Positions 18,319 through 26,707 of a DNA stretch of 64,000 nucleotides are shown piece after piece (position 1 is the stretch's first letter; every line of letters starts with the position of its first letter). The position numbers and the translations under genes were made by a program. The notes beneath the pieces were generated by a model. That model worked only from the letters and a program-made list of their open reading frames with translations, searched no databases and was not told the origin of the DNA. The DNA comes from Bacillota bacterium (GTDB taxonomy: Bacteria; Bacillota; Clostridia; Peptostreptococcales; Acidaminobacteraceae): contig JAOARG010000034.1 in the NCBI GenBank assembly GCA_025210655.1, positions 1-64,000 on the forward strand, given 5' to 3'.

Positions 18319-18355
18319 AAATAGGATGGGACTTAGAAAAGCCACATCCTATTTT
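18319..18355 (-). terminator. Terminator for the YwbE gene
   Basis: AATAGGATG pairs with CATCCTATT around a 17-base loop. Nine A residues before the stem give a minus-strand U-run. Confidence 0.75.
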
Positions 18356-18457
18356 AAGATATAGAACAAAGAATTACTTACTACTCTTAAAAATTTACAC
18401 CATGAATGTAAACTGATTATAAACAAAAAGTGATGGTTTTGTGAGGAATACCTTTTT

Positions 18458-18649
18458 CTATAAAATCTCCTTAACTCTACCCACTATACCATCCTCAAGC
18501 ATAACCTTTATCCCGTGGGGATGATTTGGTGATTTAGTAAGTAGTTTAGCTACAATACCCTCTGTAAGCTCTCCACTTCTTTGATGATGCTTTTGAACAA
18601 CTTTAACTTTACTTCCAACCGTAATATTCTTTCTTATTGTGCCATCCAT
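18458..18649 (-). CDS. ywbE: YwbE/DUF2196 small protein
   Basis: This 63-residue basic protein matches the YwbE family: GSKVKVVQKHHQRSGELTEG at about residues 12-31, then LTKSPNHPHGIKVMLEDGIV. The short beta-rich fold resembles a KOW/SH3-like barrel, and its role is unknown. A good AGGA-type site precedes the ATG. It stands between a flavoenzyme gene upstream and the FNT channel downstream, with its own terminator at 18319-18355. Confidence 0.88.
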   Translation of the reverse strand: MDGTIRKNITVGSKVKVVQKHHQRSGELTEGIVAKLLTKSPNHPHGIKVMLEDGIVGRVKEIL

Positions 18650-18772
18650 ATTTTTTCCTCTTTCATGTTTAATAAATATATTCTAGCACAAATCTTACAT
18701 AAAAAGTATTACTTCGAATATATAATGTAGGTTACATAAACGCTATAGAACTTTTTTATTTATATTTCCAGT

Positions 18773-20689
18773 CTATATATTTAGCGCTAACTCATATGCA
18801 TTTTTTATACCATCAAGGGCCTTTCCAACCTGATTGGCATCTCCAATAACAGATATATCAAATTCATTATCTAGTTGATCAAATAGTTCATTATTAGACT
18901 TTGATCCAATTGCCATAACAACCAAGTCAGCAGCTAACTTTTTCTGTCCTTCTGCTGTCTCGATTATAACTGCATCATCAAGGATTTCCAAAACTTTAGA
19001 ATCAGTATAAATACTGACTTCATTGTGTTTTAATGACTCCATAAGAAAATGTCTTGGAGCACTAACCATATCCGCTGCAATATCTGATTGCATTTCAACA
19101 ATTGTAGCATTATGATTGTGGACTGCAATATGTTCAGCTGTTTCAGCACCAACAAGTCCACCTCCTATTACCACAGCATTCCCAGCTAAATCTACCTTAC
19201 CATTCAATATATCATTGGCAGTATATACATGGGATTTATCCCAACCGGATATACTAGGAATTATTGGAGAAGCTCCAGATGCAATAATTAACTTGTCTGG
19301 ATTCTCCTGTAATACTGTATTCTTATCCACTAAAGTATTTAATATTACTTTTACACCAGCTTTTTTAAGTTCATTTTTCTGCCAAACAGTTAAGGTATTT
19401 AACAATTCTTTTCCTGGAGGTATAGCTGCTAAAAGCCACTGTCCACCTAATTTGCTATTCTTTTCATAAAGGGAAACCTGATGACCTCTCTTAGCCGCAA
19501 CTATTGCCGCTTCCATTCCAACAGGTCCTCCACCTATTACCATAACTTTCTTTTTATCTTTAGCTTCCTTTATTTCAAACTCATTTTCTCGACCAGTCTT
19601 TGGGTTTACAAGACATGATACTGCTTCTTGCTGAGCAATCTTACCTTGGCAACCTTGCCAGCAACCTATACAGTATAGTATTTCATCTAATCTATTTTCC
19701 CTTACCTTGTTTGGTAAATGAGGATCAGCTATTGAAGCTCTTCCCATAGCAATAAAATCTGCCTTGCCTTCTTTTAATATTGATGCAGCAACTTGTGGTT
19801 GAAGTATCTTATTCACAGCAAATACAGGAATATCTACTACTTTTCTTATTTCCTCAGCATAATGGGAAAATGGAGCAGTTCTTATTGATGTAGGGGCTGA
19901 TACTATTGCTCCACTCTTATATACACCAGCTGATGCATGAATAGCCGCAACACCCTTTTCCTCTAAAATCTGAGCAATTACCTTTGTATCTACAGGAGTA
20001 AGTCCACCTTCAACCATTTCATCAACCGACATTCTAAAGATAATCGGATAGTCATCTCCAACCAATTCCTTTGCCCTTTCAATTATTTCCAATGGAAATC
20101 TTAATTTATTAGTAAAGTTCCCACCATAATCGTCTGTTCTCTTATTTGAAAATGGTGACATAAATTGATTAATCAAATAACCGTGGGCACCATGGAGCTC
20201 GATAGCATCATATCCAGCTTCTTTACACCTTCTTATGGCTTGGGCAAATTTCTCTACTAAATCCTTAACTTCCTCTGTAGTCAACTCTTCAGGGACTTCA
20301 GCTTGTGTTGGATCTTGAATAGCTGATGGAGCCACTGGTCTTTGTCCGTGAATAGAACTATTAGATTCACGACCTGCATGATATATTTGGACAGCAATTT
20401 TGGCCCCAGCCCTATGAACCCTATCTACAAGTTCATAATGCTCCTTCATTATTTCATCTGACCATAGACCTGCAAGATTTTTAAATCCTGCTCCCCTAGG
20501 ATCTACGACATTATCCTCACATATTATGAGTCCCCAACCACCCTTGGCCTTTTCTTCATAATAACGGATATATCTTTCAGTCAATCTTCCATCTTCAGCT
20601 GCGTACTCTGTTGCCATAGGTGGTACGATTAAACGATTTTTTATTTCTAAGTTCCCTATTTTCCCGCTTTCAAATAATTTTTCTAACAT
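18773..20689 (-). CDS. Fe-S flavoenzyme of the Old Yellow Enzyme/dienoyl-CoA reductase family
   Basis: The start is ATG 20689 with AAGGAG at 7 bases; two earlier ATGs are too close to it. The 638-residue protein has an FMN TIM barrel (about 1-330) with the substrate-binding pair His/His in IELHGAHGYLINQF. A 4Fe-4S cluster motif follows in YCIGCWQGCQG plus a later Cys. The C-terminal half is an FAD/NAD(P)H-binding domain with the GGGPVGMEAA and GGGLVGAETAE nucleotide loops. Such enzymes reduce enones, dienoyl-CoA or enoates with NAD(P)H in anaerobes. It is divergent from an HxlR regulator, the probable controller. Confidence 0.95.
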   Translation of the reverse strand: MLEKLFESGKIGNLEIKNRLIVPPMATEYAAEDGRLTERYIRYYEEKAKGGWGLIICEDNVVDPRGAGFKNLAGLWSDEIMKEHYELVDRVHRAGAKIAVQIYHAGRESNSSIHGQRPVAPSAIQDPTQAEVPEELTTEEVKDLVEKFAQAIRRCKEAGYDAIELHGAHGYLINQFMSPFSNKRTDDYGGNFTNKLRFPLEIIERAKELVGDDYPIIFRMSVDEMVEGGLTPVDTKVIAQILEEKGVAAIHASAGVYKSGAIVSAPTSIRTAPFSHYAEEIRKVVDIPVFAVNKILQPQVAASILKEGKADFIAMGRASIADPHLPNKVRENRLDEILYCIGCWQGCQGKIAQQEAVSCLVNPKTGRENEFEIKEAKDKKKVMVIGGGPVGMEAAIVAAKRGHQVSLYEKNSKLGGQWLLAAIPPGKELLNTLTVWQKNELKKAGVKVILNTLVDKNTVLQENPDKLIIASGASPIIPSISGWDKSHVYTANDILNGKVDLAGNAVVIGGGLVGAETAEHIAVHNHNATIVEMQSDIAADMVSAPRHFLMESLKHNEVSIYTDSKVLEILDDAVIIETAEGQKKLAADLVVMAIGSKSNNELFDQLDNEFDISVIGDANQVGKALDGIKNAYELALNI

Positions 20690-20879
20690 AATCATTCTCC
20701 TTAATATCATTTATTACCTATAATCTATCAGCAGGTCAAACACCTTACAAGTACCCACTTTTTTGTAAGACTACTAACTAAAAAGTAAGATTTTATTGAT
20801 TATAAGGGTTCTAATGAGTATCTTGAAATATACTTTTTTATATACTAAAATTAAGTATAATAAATAAAGGAGACTTATA

Positions 20880-21224
20880 ATGTTAAAATATAAAAATAAA
20901 AAGTTTGTATGTCATATAGATTTAGGTATGGAAATAATTAAAGGCAAGTGGAAAGCTGTAATACTATGCCACTTAAGTGAAGGTCCAAAGAGATTTCTTG
21001 AACTTCAAAGAATAACTAAGGGTGTTAGTCAAAAGGTTCTTAACGAAAAGCTCAGTGAGCTGGAGGCCGATGGTATTATATCAAAAACTATTTTTCCGGA
21101 AGTTCCTCCTAGGGTTGAGTATCAACTTACTGACCTGGGAAGAGATTTATTCCCTGCACTTGAAATGTTGGAACAATGGGCCGTAAATAATTTTGGCCCT
21201 GAATATGAAGATAAAGATGAATAA
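20880..21224 (+). CDS. HxlR-family transcriptional regulator
   Basis: A 114-residue winged-helix protein with the family order: Cys11, MEIIKGKWKAVILCHL, GPKRFLELQRITKGVSQKVL, LSELEADGII, VPPRVEYQLTDLG. It differs from the HxlR at 9625-9999 in having only Cys11 and Cys30 (both from VCHI and ILCHL). AAAGGAG lies a few bases upstream, and TATAAT at 20856-20861 may be its -10 box. It is divergent from the Fe-S flavoenzyme. CTTAC/GTAAG inverted motifs in the shared gap, and related AAGTAAGTACTT sites near 22346 and 22984, suggest a local regulon. Confidence 0.92.
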   Translation: MLKYKNKKFVCHIDLGMEIIKGKWKAVILCHLSEGPKRFLELQRITKGVSQKVLNEKLSELEADGIISKTIFPEVPPRVEYQLTDLGRDLFPALEMLEQWAVNNFGPEYEDKDE

Positions 21225-21228
21225 AAAA

Positions 21229-21260
21229 GAAGGAGCACATCATAAATGATATGCTCCTTT
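21229..21260. terminator. Bidirectional terminator
   Basis: AAGGAGCA pairs with TGCTCCTT with an inner ATCAT/ATGAT stem. It lies between the convergent HxlR and AEC genes. Confidence 0.85.
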
Positions 21261-21268
21261 ACTTGTAT

Positions 21269-22174
21269 CTATAAAAAGGTCACTGCAAGTGGTATTGTTA
21301 TTATTGAAAGTATTGTTGTTATAAATACACATTTTGAAGCCAGTGAAGTATTTGCACCATACTTTTCCGCTAATACTGGTGCCAATGCACCAGCTGGCAT
21401 TGCTTCAATAAGTACACTAACCTGAAGTAATATTGTATCTGCATTAAATAATCGAAGTACTATAAAGGTAATTATTGGAGCTATGATCAATCTAGTGAAG
21501 GATGCATAATATGCCACCTTATCACTAAATATTTCATTAATTTTTGATGAGGCAAGTGATGCTCCAATAAATATCATGGACATTGGAGTAGTCATTGAAC
21601 CTACTGTAGTAAAAGTATTCATCAAAACATTTGGTAGTTTTATACCTAAGCTGTACATCCCGAATCCTATGAATGTTGCTAATATAGCCGGATGGCTAAC
21701 AATATTTTTTAATGTCTTTGTGTCCCTCTTCCCTGTAAAAAATATTATTCCAGCTGTAAACATAAATATATTAATAGGAATATTAAAAATGGCTGCGTAG
21801 AAGATACCAATTTTTCCATAAAGACCTCCTATAACTGGATATGCCATAAAGGCTGCATTGGAGAATACGGTTACATACTTTACTACTTTTTTTGAGTCTT
21901 CATCAAACTTATATGCAAAAAAAGCACTAATGATAATTAACACTATATGTATAATTATCGAATATATAAATATCATTCTTGCATTATAAACCATGTCCTT
22001 TGAGTACTCATGATTGAATGATGATATTAATAAAGATGGCAATGCAATATTTACTAATATATGAGAGAAACTGTTTATAGTGCCCTTATCGATCCATCCT
22101 TTTTTCCTAGCTAACCATCCTATCCCCATTATTAGAAATAATACCGTTATTTGTGAAACTACATTACTGTTCAA
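21269..22174 (-). CDS. AEC-family permease (auxin efflux carrier type)
   Basis: A 301-residue integral membrane protein with about ten hydrophobic helices. It shows AEC hallmarks: NIALPSLLISSF near residue 42, the FSNAAFMAYPVIGGLYG crossover near residue 105, and the second-half PMSMIFIGASLA motif. The late EAMPAGALAPVLAEKYG is also typical. Members export or import organic anions such as malate. Substrate is unknown. The AGGAGG-type site is normal. The upstream region contains a perfect 16-bp palindrome and a 30-bp motif repeated before the next gene. Confidence 0.92.
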   Translation of the reverse strand: MNSNVVSQITVLFLIMGIGWLARKKGWIDKGTINSFSHILVNIALPSLLISSFNHEYSKDMVYNARMIFIYSIIIHIVLIIISAFFAYKFDEDSKKVVKYVTVFSNAAFMAYPVIGGLYGKIGIFYAAIFNIPINIFMFTAGIIFFTGKRDTKTLKNIVSHPAILATFIGFGMYSLGIKLPNVLMNTFTTVGSMTTPMSMIFIGASLASSKINEIFSDKVAYYASFTRLIIAPIITFIVLRLFNADTILLQVSVLIEAMPAGALAPVLAEKYGANTSLASKCVFITTILSIITIPLAVTFL

Positions 22175-22345
22175 AATACTACCTCCTTATATCGAAGCCC
22201 ATAAAAACCTAAAAATTCATAATCACTAAATACTATAGTTAAATGATACATGCTATAGAGTAATGTTATATATTTCTACTTTTAATGGGGACTTCTTTTC
22301 TACGATATCTACCAACTTATATAGTCTACAACTATGTTACTGATG

Positions 22346-22396
22346 AAGTAAGTACTTACTTTTTAGTATGATATCTTACCTAAAGGTTTGATTTAT
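22346..22396. promoter_or_regulatory. 16-bp palindrome plus first copy of a 30-bp motif
   Basis: AAGTAAGTACTTACTT (22346-22361) is a perfect palindrome. It is followed at 22367-22396 by a 30-bp stretch starting TATGATATCTTAC that recurs at 22892-22921 with two changes. The position upstream of the AEC gene fits an operator, perhaps for the HxlR protein at 20880-21224. Confidence 0.5.
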
Positions 22397-22435
22397 TACT
22401 ATACCCTCTCTTTGATATAACATTTCTTTGATAAA

Positions 22436-22804
22436 TCAAGATTCCAAATATATAAGTGCCTCACTTTCACTTTCAAAATACTCTTCTGGAAAATAGTTTT
22501 TTATATCTTTCATAGTTCTTTTAACCTGCATATTACTTACATGATTTTTAGGATTAACTATTATAGCACTTTTTAGCACACCTTGTTTTACATGATTATC
22601 CCTGATTTTTTGAATCACATCCCATACATTTTGCGGCAATGTTTTTAGATTTCTAGTATCACTCAAAACTGTATATCCTGACCTTAATTTTTTGGATTCC
22701 ATAACACACTGATTTAATAAATCGATACTCTCATCCAACTTCATAAATCCCTCAAAGTTTATATACATCCTATTTTTAGACTTATCAATTTTTACATTAG
22801 ACAT
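22436..22804 (-). CDS. STAS/SpoIIAA-like small protein
   Basis: The start is ATG 22804 with AAGGAGG 8 bases upstream; the longer frame to 22864 has none. The 122-residue protein has the alternating strand-helix pattern of SpoIIAA-like or STAS-type proteins: an edge strand MYINFEGFMKL, a helix with LLNQCVMESKKL, then YTVLSDTRNLKTLP, and a late VKRTMKDIKNYFPEEYF. The family is loosely conserved, so this rests on overall pattern. No phosphorylatable Ser typical of anti-sigma antagonists is obvious. Confidence 0.6.
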   Translation of the reverse strand: MSNVKIDKSKNRMYINFEGFMKLDESIDLLNQCVMESKKLRSGYTVLSDTRNLKTLPQNVWDVIQKIRDNHVKQGVLKSAIIVNPKNHVSNMQVKRTMKDIKNYFPEEYFESESEALIYLES

Positions 22805-22891
22805 TTTATTTTCCTCCTTATTTATTCGATTTCTCATTCTGTATAGTAGTCTAATGGAATACATAAATTATTAACAGTAGGCACTTTTACG

Positions 22892-22921
22892 TATGATATC
22901 TTACTTAAAAGTTTGATTTAT
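22892..22921. promoter_or_regulatory. Second copy of the 30-bp motif
   Basis: 28 of 30 bases match 22367-22396, including TATGATATCTTAC and GTTTGATTTAT. It sits 88 bases upstream of the STAS-like gene start. Confidence 0.5.
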
Positions 22922-22983
22922 GAATTAAACAGACATTTATAGGATTGAATATTTTCATACTAGCAATAAGTCAAATCTTACGA

Positions 22984-23024
22984 AAAAGTAAGTACTTTTA
23001 TCTACACTAGAAATAAACTATAAT
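22984..23024 (+). promoter_or_regulatory. Probable promoter/operator of the radical SAM gene
   Basis: AAAAGTAAGTACTTTT-like dyad at 22984-23000 shares AAGTAAGTACTT with the palindrome at 22346. Just before it, CTTAC and GTAAG form an inverted pair. TATAAT at 23019-23024 is a fitting -10 box, 38 bases before the ATG; the -35 is weak. Confidence 0.5.
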
Positions 23025-23061
23025 ACTTGTATGTACAAACATATATAAGGAGGAGAAAACC

Positions 23062-23955
23062 ATGAAATATACAGGAAATATCTATAGGCCGCCATTTGAA
23101 AGCAACTCACTACTCTTACAAGCTACAGTAGGGTGTAGTCATAACGATTGTTCTTTCTGCTCCATGTATCATGGAGTTCCTTTTGAAACAGAAGGTATTG
23201 AACAAATAGAGAAAGACCTATTAGAAGCTGCTTCTGTACCTTATAAATACGATAGAATATTTCTACTTAACGCTGATGCATTTATTTTAAGTGCAGATAA
23301 ATTAAAGCAAATTGGTCAAAAAATAAAGGATATATATCCCTCTTGTGAAACAATTTCCATGTATGCTTCAATAAACAATATAAAAAACAAAACAGATAAA
23401 GAACTTAAAGAACTTCGTCAATTAAATTTCAATGACTTTAACATAGGGATAGAATCAGGATATGATGCTTTAATAAAAGAACTAAATAAAGGTCATACTT
23501 CACAAGAGGCAAAAAAACAACTATTGCGCCTCAAAAACGCTGGATTTAATTACAGTATCAACATAATAATAGGTGGAGCTGGCTGTGAAAATTCTGAAGA
23601 TCATATAAAAAAATCAATTGATTTTATAAATCAAACTGAGCCTCGATTAGTTTTTCTAGCTAATCTTCACATAGATCCCGGAACACCTCTTTTCGCAAGT
23701 CGCTCAAAAGGAACTTTTAAAGAAAATACAGTTAGGATGAATATTCAAGAAACAATAGACTTAGTGGATGGAATTGAAATCGAAACAGAACTATTTGGAC
23801 TACATCCTTCAAATATCATACCAATACATGGTATTTTGCCTAATGAAAAATACAAAATTTTGAATAAACTACTTAGATACGAAAAAGATTTCCCAAAACT
23901 TTTTCTCGACAGTGTCCCTGACAAAGTAGGAGAAGGAAGAGCAATAATAAAATAA
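23062..23955 (+). CDS. Radical SAM protein, B12-independent Elp3-like type
   Basis: A 297-residue enzyme with the radical SAM cysteine motif in the spaced form CX4CX2C (CSHNDCSFC, Cys25, Cys30, Cys33) rather than CX3CX2C. This spacing occurs in a Firmicutes group of uncharacterised radical SAM proteins that also carry GCSHN. Further features are the GIESGYDALIKELNKGH block, typical for SAM contact, and IIIGGAGCEN. No second cluster motif is evident. AGGAGG lies 7 bases before the ATG. The reaction is unknown. A conserved opening (YTGNIYRPPFES) is shared within this family. Confidence 0.88.
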   Translation: MKYTGNIYRPPFESNSLLLQATVGCSHNDCSFCSMYHGVPFETEGIEQIEKDLLEAASVPYKYDRIFLLNADAFILSADKLKQIGQKIKDIYPSCETISMYASINNIKNKTDKELKELRQLNFNDFNIGIESGYDALIKELNKGHTSQEAKKQLLRLKNAGFNYSINIIIGGAGCENSEDHIKKSIDFINQTEPRLVFLANLHIDPGTPLFASRSKGTFKENTVRMNIQETIDLVDGIEIETELFGLHPSNIIPIHGILPNEKYKILNKLLRYEKDFPKLFLDSVPDKVGEGRAIIK

Positions 23956-23992
23956 AATGAACTATATTACTAAGATAGTTTCCCACAAATTG

Positions 23993-24213
23993 CCTATTAG
24001 GGTCAGGCCAGTATTTACCCGACACTTTTTCATTTATTTATGTTTTATACTTCCAATCAAAAAAACAAAAAAAATCATCCCAATATACCTTAACCTATTG
24101 GAATGACTCTATTACTTCTCAAATAAATAATTATTCAATTATATATTACTGCTAATTATATAAAGCAATTGATATAAATCCTGTCTCGAAAATGCTGGCC
24201 TGACCCCGATAGG
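23993..24213. mobile_element. REP-like palindromic element A (221 bp)
   Basis: The left end CCTATTAGGGTCAGGCCAG and right end CTGGCCTGACCCCGATAGG are inverted copies. A second stem CCAATA/TATTGG lies inside. An almost identical 221-bp copy is at 24855-25075 and a diverged one at 40976-41183. No transposase is inside. GGGTCAGG-type ends resemble palindromes moved in trans by REP-associated tyrosine transposases; that assignment is inferred. Confidence 0.75.
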
Positions 24214-24229
24214 AATTTTTTTACTTTTT

Positions 24230-24664
24230 TTAATATATACTAATTATGAAACTACAATTTTCATCACCACTTAGTATTGTCGAAGTCATTTCTACAGAGA
24301 ATTTTTTATGCTTATCCAAAGAGTTCATTACATATAGTATACTTTGTCTAGAACATTCACAAAAGTCCTTCGATTTCACATAATATTCCTTTACAAGATT
24401 ACAAGTACATTGTTCAAATGATAGACGATAAAGCTTATCTTTATTGATTACTTCACCTATTCCATAGCCCTTTTCATATAAACTAGTAAAAAATACATTC
24501 AGATTTCTATCACATTCTTTATAGAACTCTTTATACATTTGAAGAACACCTTTTTCAACACATTTTTTAGCATGGTAAGAAAGATACTCCCCTCTAGAAA
24601 TATAATCTAATTCTGATATGTATTTTTGCATATCGCTGTAGTACTTTTGTTTTATATTATCCAT
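24230..24664 (-). CDS. Uncharacterised cysteine-containing protein
   Basis: The start is ATG 24664 with GAGGG at normal distance. The TTG-initiated longer frame includes that site. The 144-residue protein is helical in its first half. The second half carries clustered cysteines (EQCTCNLVKEYYVKSKDFCEC) and ends in a beta pair (VEMTSTILSGDENCSFIISI). That ending resembles small-ligand domains of the ATC-hydrolase or V4R type, but the match is by general look only. It sits 16 bases from REP-like element A and upstream of a truncated copy of the neighbouring membrane gene. This suggests insertion into, or rearrangement of, a duplicated segment. Confidence 0.6.
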   Translation of the reverse strand: MDNIKQKYYSDMQKYISELDYISRGEYLSYHAKKCVEKGVLQMYKEFYKECDRNLNVFFTSLYEKGYGIGEVINKDKLYRLSFEQCTCNLVKEYYVKSKDFCECSRQSILYVMNSLDKHKKFSVEMTSTILSGDENCSFIISIY

Positions 24665-24713
24665 AATATTTTCCCTCAATTAATCCGCTATATTTATAAA
24701 CTAATGATATTAA

Positions 24714-24853
24714 ATATATCTCCTAATATCTCAAAGTAATCCATCTATCTCTCCTTAAATCCTTTTACCCTCCTTACAATATAAACTATGAATAATACTA
24801 ACTGTATAACTAACACACTGATCACTAATAACCACTTGTTGCTAGAAAATAAT
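24714..24853 (-). pseudogene. Remnant copy of the 25083/25410 gene junction
   Basis: This stretch matches 25379-25520 closely, for instance ATATCTCCTAATATCTCAAA and TATCTCTCCTTAAA. It covers the last codons of the four-helix membrane gene and the start of its downstream partner. The piece corresponding to the middle of the 108-residue gene is missing, and the homology ends abruptly at REP-like element B. No product is likely. Confidence 0.75.
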
Positions 24854-24854
24854 A

Positions 24855-25075
24855 CCTATTAGGGTCAGGCCAGTATTTACCCGACACTTTTTCATTTATT
24901 TATGTTTTATACTTCCAATCAAAAAAACTAAAAAAATCTTCCCAATATACCTTAACCTATTGGAATGACTCTATTATTTTTCAAATAAATAGTTGTTTAA
25001 TTATATATTACTGCTAATTATATAAAGCAATTGATATAAATCCTGTCTCGAAAATGCTGGCCTGACCCCGATAGG
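24855..25075. mobile_element. REP-like palindromic element B (221 bp)
   Basis: Same length and ends as element A, differing at only a handful of positions (for example CTTCCCAAT against CATCCCAAT). It ends eight bases from the stop codon of the gene at 25083-25409, just as element A ends 16 bases from its neighbour's stop. Both copies are followed by a similar ATTTTTTTACTTTT tract. Confidence 0.75.
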
Positions 25076-25082
25076 GATTTTT

Positions 25083-25409
25083 TTACTTTTCCATAATAGT
25101 TTTTCCCAACATTTGTAAAATAATGATATTAAATACTGCTACAATTAAAACAACTGTACCCATTAGTATCATAGTTCCACCCATGAGCCTTAATGTAACG
25201 ATGTTCCACCCTTTTGGACTTTCTGTTTTAATTGTCTTGCCAAAAAGCTGTATATATTCTACCCTTCTGCCTTCTGTATTTTTTCTTGCAAAATTCATGA
25301 ACTTTTCTTCAACTACATTGGTGTTTATAATTATATATATCCCCAAAGGAATCAAAAGTATAAATATAAAATAATAAAATATATCTCCTAATATCTCAAA
25401 GTAATCCAT
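25083..25409 (-). CDS. Small membrane protein, unknown function
   Basis: A 108-residue protein with two hydrophobic helices (about 9-28 and 75-97) and a basic central loop (FARKNTEGRRVEYIQLFGKT). Its ATG directly follows the TAG of the upstream gene, and its ribosome site AAGGAGAG lies inside that gene's end, so the two are cotranslated. No family is recognised. The TetR regulator upstream is in the same direction and may be the first gene of the unit. Confidence 0.7.
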   Translation of the reverse strand: MDYFEILGDIFYYFIFILLIPLGIYIIINTNVVEEKFMNFARKNTEGRRVEYIQLFGKTIKTESPKGWNIVTLRLMGGTMILMGTVVLIVAVFNIIILQMLGKTIMEK

Positions 25410-25958
25410 CTATCTCTCCTTAAACTCTTTTACCCTACTTACAATGTAAACTATGAATAATACTAACTGTATAATTAACACACTGATTACTAGTAACCAC
25501 TTGATCCCAGAAAACAGTGGTGCAAGATTACTAGTTAGGTTTTCAAGTATACCTTTGAAATATAATGAGCATGTAATATTCTCCATCATATCAAATGCTA
25601 CAGTTACAATTGGTAATAGGTATATTATATTTATAAATATATTTCTATTCATTGTTTTGGTCATTGATGCTATTGTACTTACCATAAAAAAGAAATATAT
25701 ACTTGGCCACAATAAATCATAGCTAAATCGTGTTGATACATAAGTACTTATTCCCTTACTTCCATATATATTTTTTATTTCAGATAACTTTTGACTTGAA
25801 TACCACAAGTCACTATCGGGAGTTATGCTAGTTCCTGATGAAATTTCCATTACTTTAGACATTTGTGGTAATAAAAACATAATTGCACTTACAAATAATA
25901 TGATGGATAGGATAGTTCTTATTTTATTTGAATTATATATTTTATAAATATGTTTCAT
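25410..25958 (-). CDS. Four-helix membrane protein, unknown function
   Basis: The 182-residue protein shows hydrophobic helices at about 15-32, 82-98, 107-122 and 152-173, with an extracytoplasmic loop after helix 1 (MEISSGTSITPDSDLWYSSQ). No catalytic motif was seen. It follows the TetR gene by 26 bases and runs directly into the small membrane protein at 25083-25409. The three may form a regulated membrane operon. A fragment of its 3' end is duplicated at 24714-24853. Confidence 0.7.
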   Translation of the reverse strand: MKHIYKIYNSNKIRTILSIILFVSAIMFLLPQMSKVMEISSGTSITPDSDLWYSSQKLSEIKNIYGSKGISTYVSTRFSYDLLWPSIYFFFMVSTIASMTKTMNRNIFINIIYLLPIVTVAFDMMENITCSLYFKGILENLTSNLAPLFSGIKWLLVISVLIIQLVLFIVYIVSRVKEFKER

Positions 25959-25984
25959 TATATTCTCCTTATATTAATTTTATA

Positions 25985-26524
25985 TTAACCTATCAAAATT
26001 TGATTAAATTGTCTGTTGGAAATACTAACTATAATCTGATAAAGTTCTTCTACTGATTCATTGCAACCCTTTTCTACCCACTCTTTTAAAATTCCTATTA
26101 TTCCATATAAAAAATAATCGAAAGTATACTTAAACTCCTTTGGACTAAAATTCTTATCCTTCTCTGCTAAACTCCTTATCTCCGAATATAATTCTTCGAC
26201 TACTTTTATTATAACTGGGGAATCTAAATGTTTACTAAAAAACTCCTTATAAAATCCTTGGTTTTCATAAATAATATAAAGTAATGATTGACCAAAAATT
26301 ATTTCACTTTTATCAGGATATACCTCATCAATGATTTCTTTTTCAATTTGCTCGAATAAATCATATATGTCTTTATAGTGTCTATAAAATGTTGCCCTAT
26401 TTATATCGGCTTCACTGCATATTTCCTTAATTGTTATTCCCTCTAGGGTATTCTCATTTAATAACTTTAACAGTGCCTCTTTTATTACCCCCTTGGTATA
26501 TACTACTCTTCTATCCCGTCCCAT
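25985..26524 (-). CDS. TetR/AcrR-family regulator
   Basis: The start is ATG 26524, with GGAG 8 bases upstream; an ATG at 26542 precedes that site. The 179-residue repressor has the TetR helix-turn-helix ITIKEICSEADINRATFYRHY at about 31-50. Its C-terminal ligand-binding region resembles the DhaS-like TetR group. A perfect 20-bp palindrome at 26652-26671 and a half site TGCAACAC at 26554-26561 lie between it and the divergent esterase gene. It likely represses both directions. Confidence 0.92.
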   Translation of the reverse strand: MGRDRRVVYTKGVIKEALLKLLNENTLEGITIKEICSEADINRATFYRHYKDIYDLFEQIEKEIIDEVYPDKSEIIFGQSLLYIIYENQGFYKEFFSKHLDSPVIIKVVEELYSEIRSLAEKDKNFSPKEFKYTFDYFLYGIIGILKEWVEKGCNESVEELYQIIVSISNRQFNQILIG

Positions 26525-26651
26525 ACTTACCACTCCAAACATTTAATTAGTTTTGCAACACTATTTATTCATATGTCTCATAAGTAACTTAATATGTAAT
26601 ATTGTTGATTGATAGCTATCTTTTATCTAATTATAATAAACATATAAAGTA

Positions 26652-26671
26652 TATGCAACACGTGTTGCATA
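26652..26671. promoter_or_regulatory. TetR-type operator
   Basis: A perfect 20-bp palindrome built on half site TATGCAACAC lies 36 bases before the esterase start. A second TGCAACAC half site occurs near the TetR gene. Confidence 0.75.
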
Positions 26672-26707
26672 ATGAATAGTCAACTAAAGTTTAGGAGTGA
26701 AATTAAT

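Noticed and set aside
23993-25075. Complete insertion sequences
   Set aside because: No transposase frame lies inside the 221-bp elements; they can only be non-autonomous.
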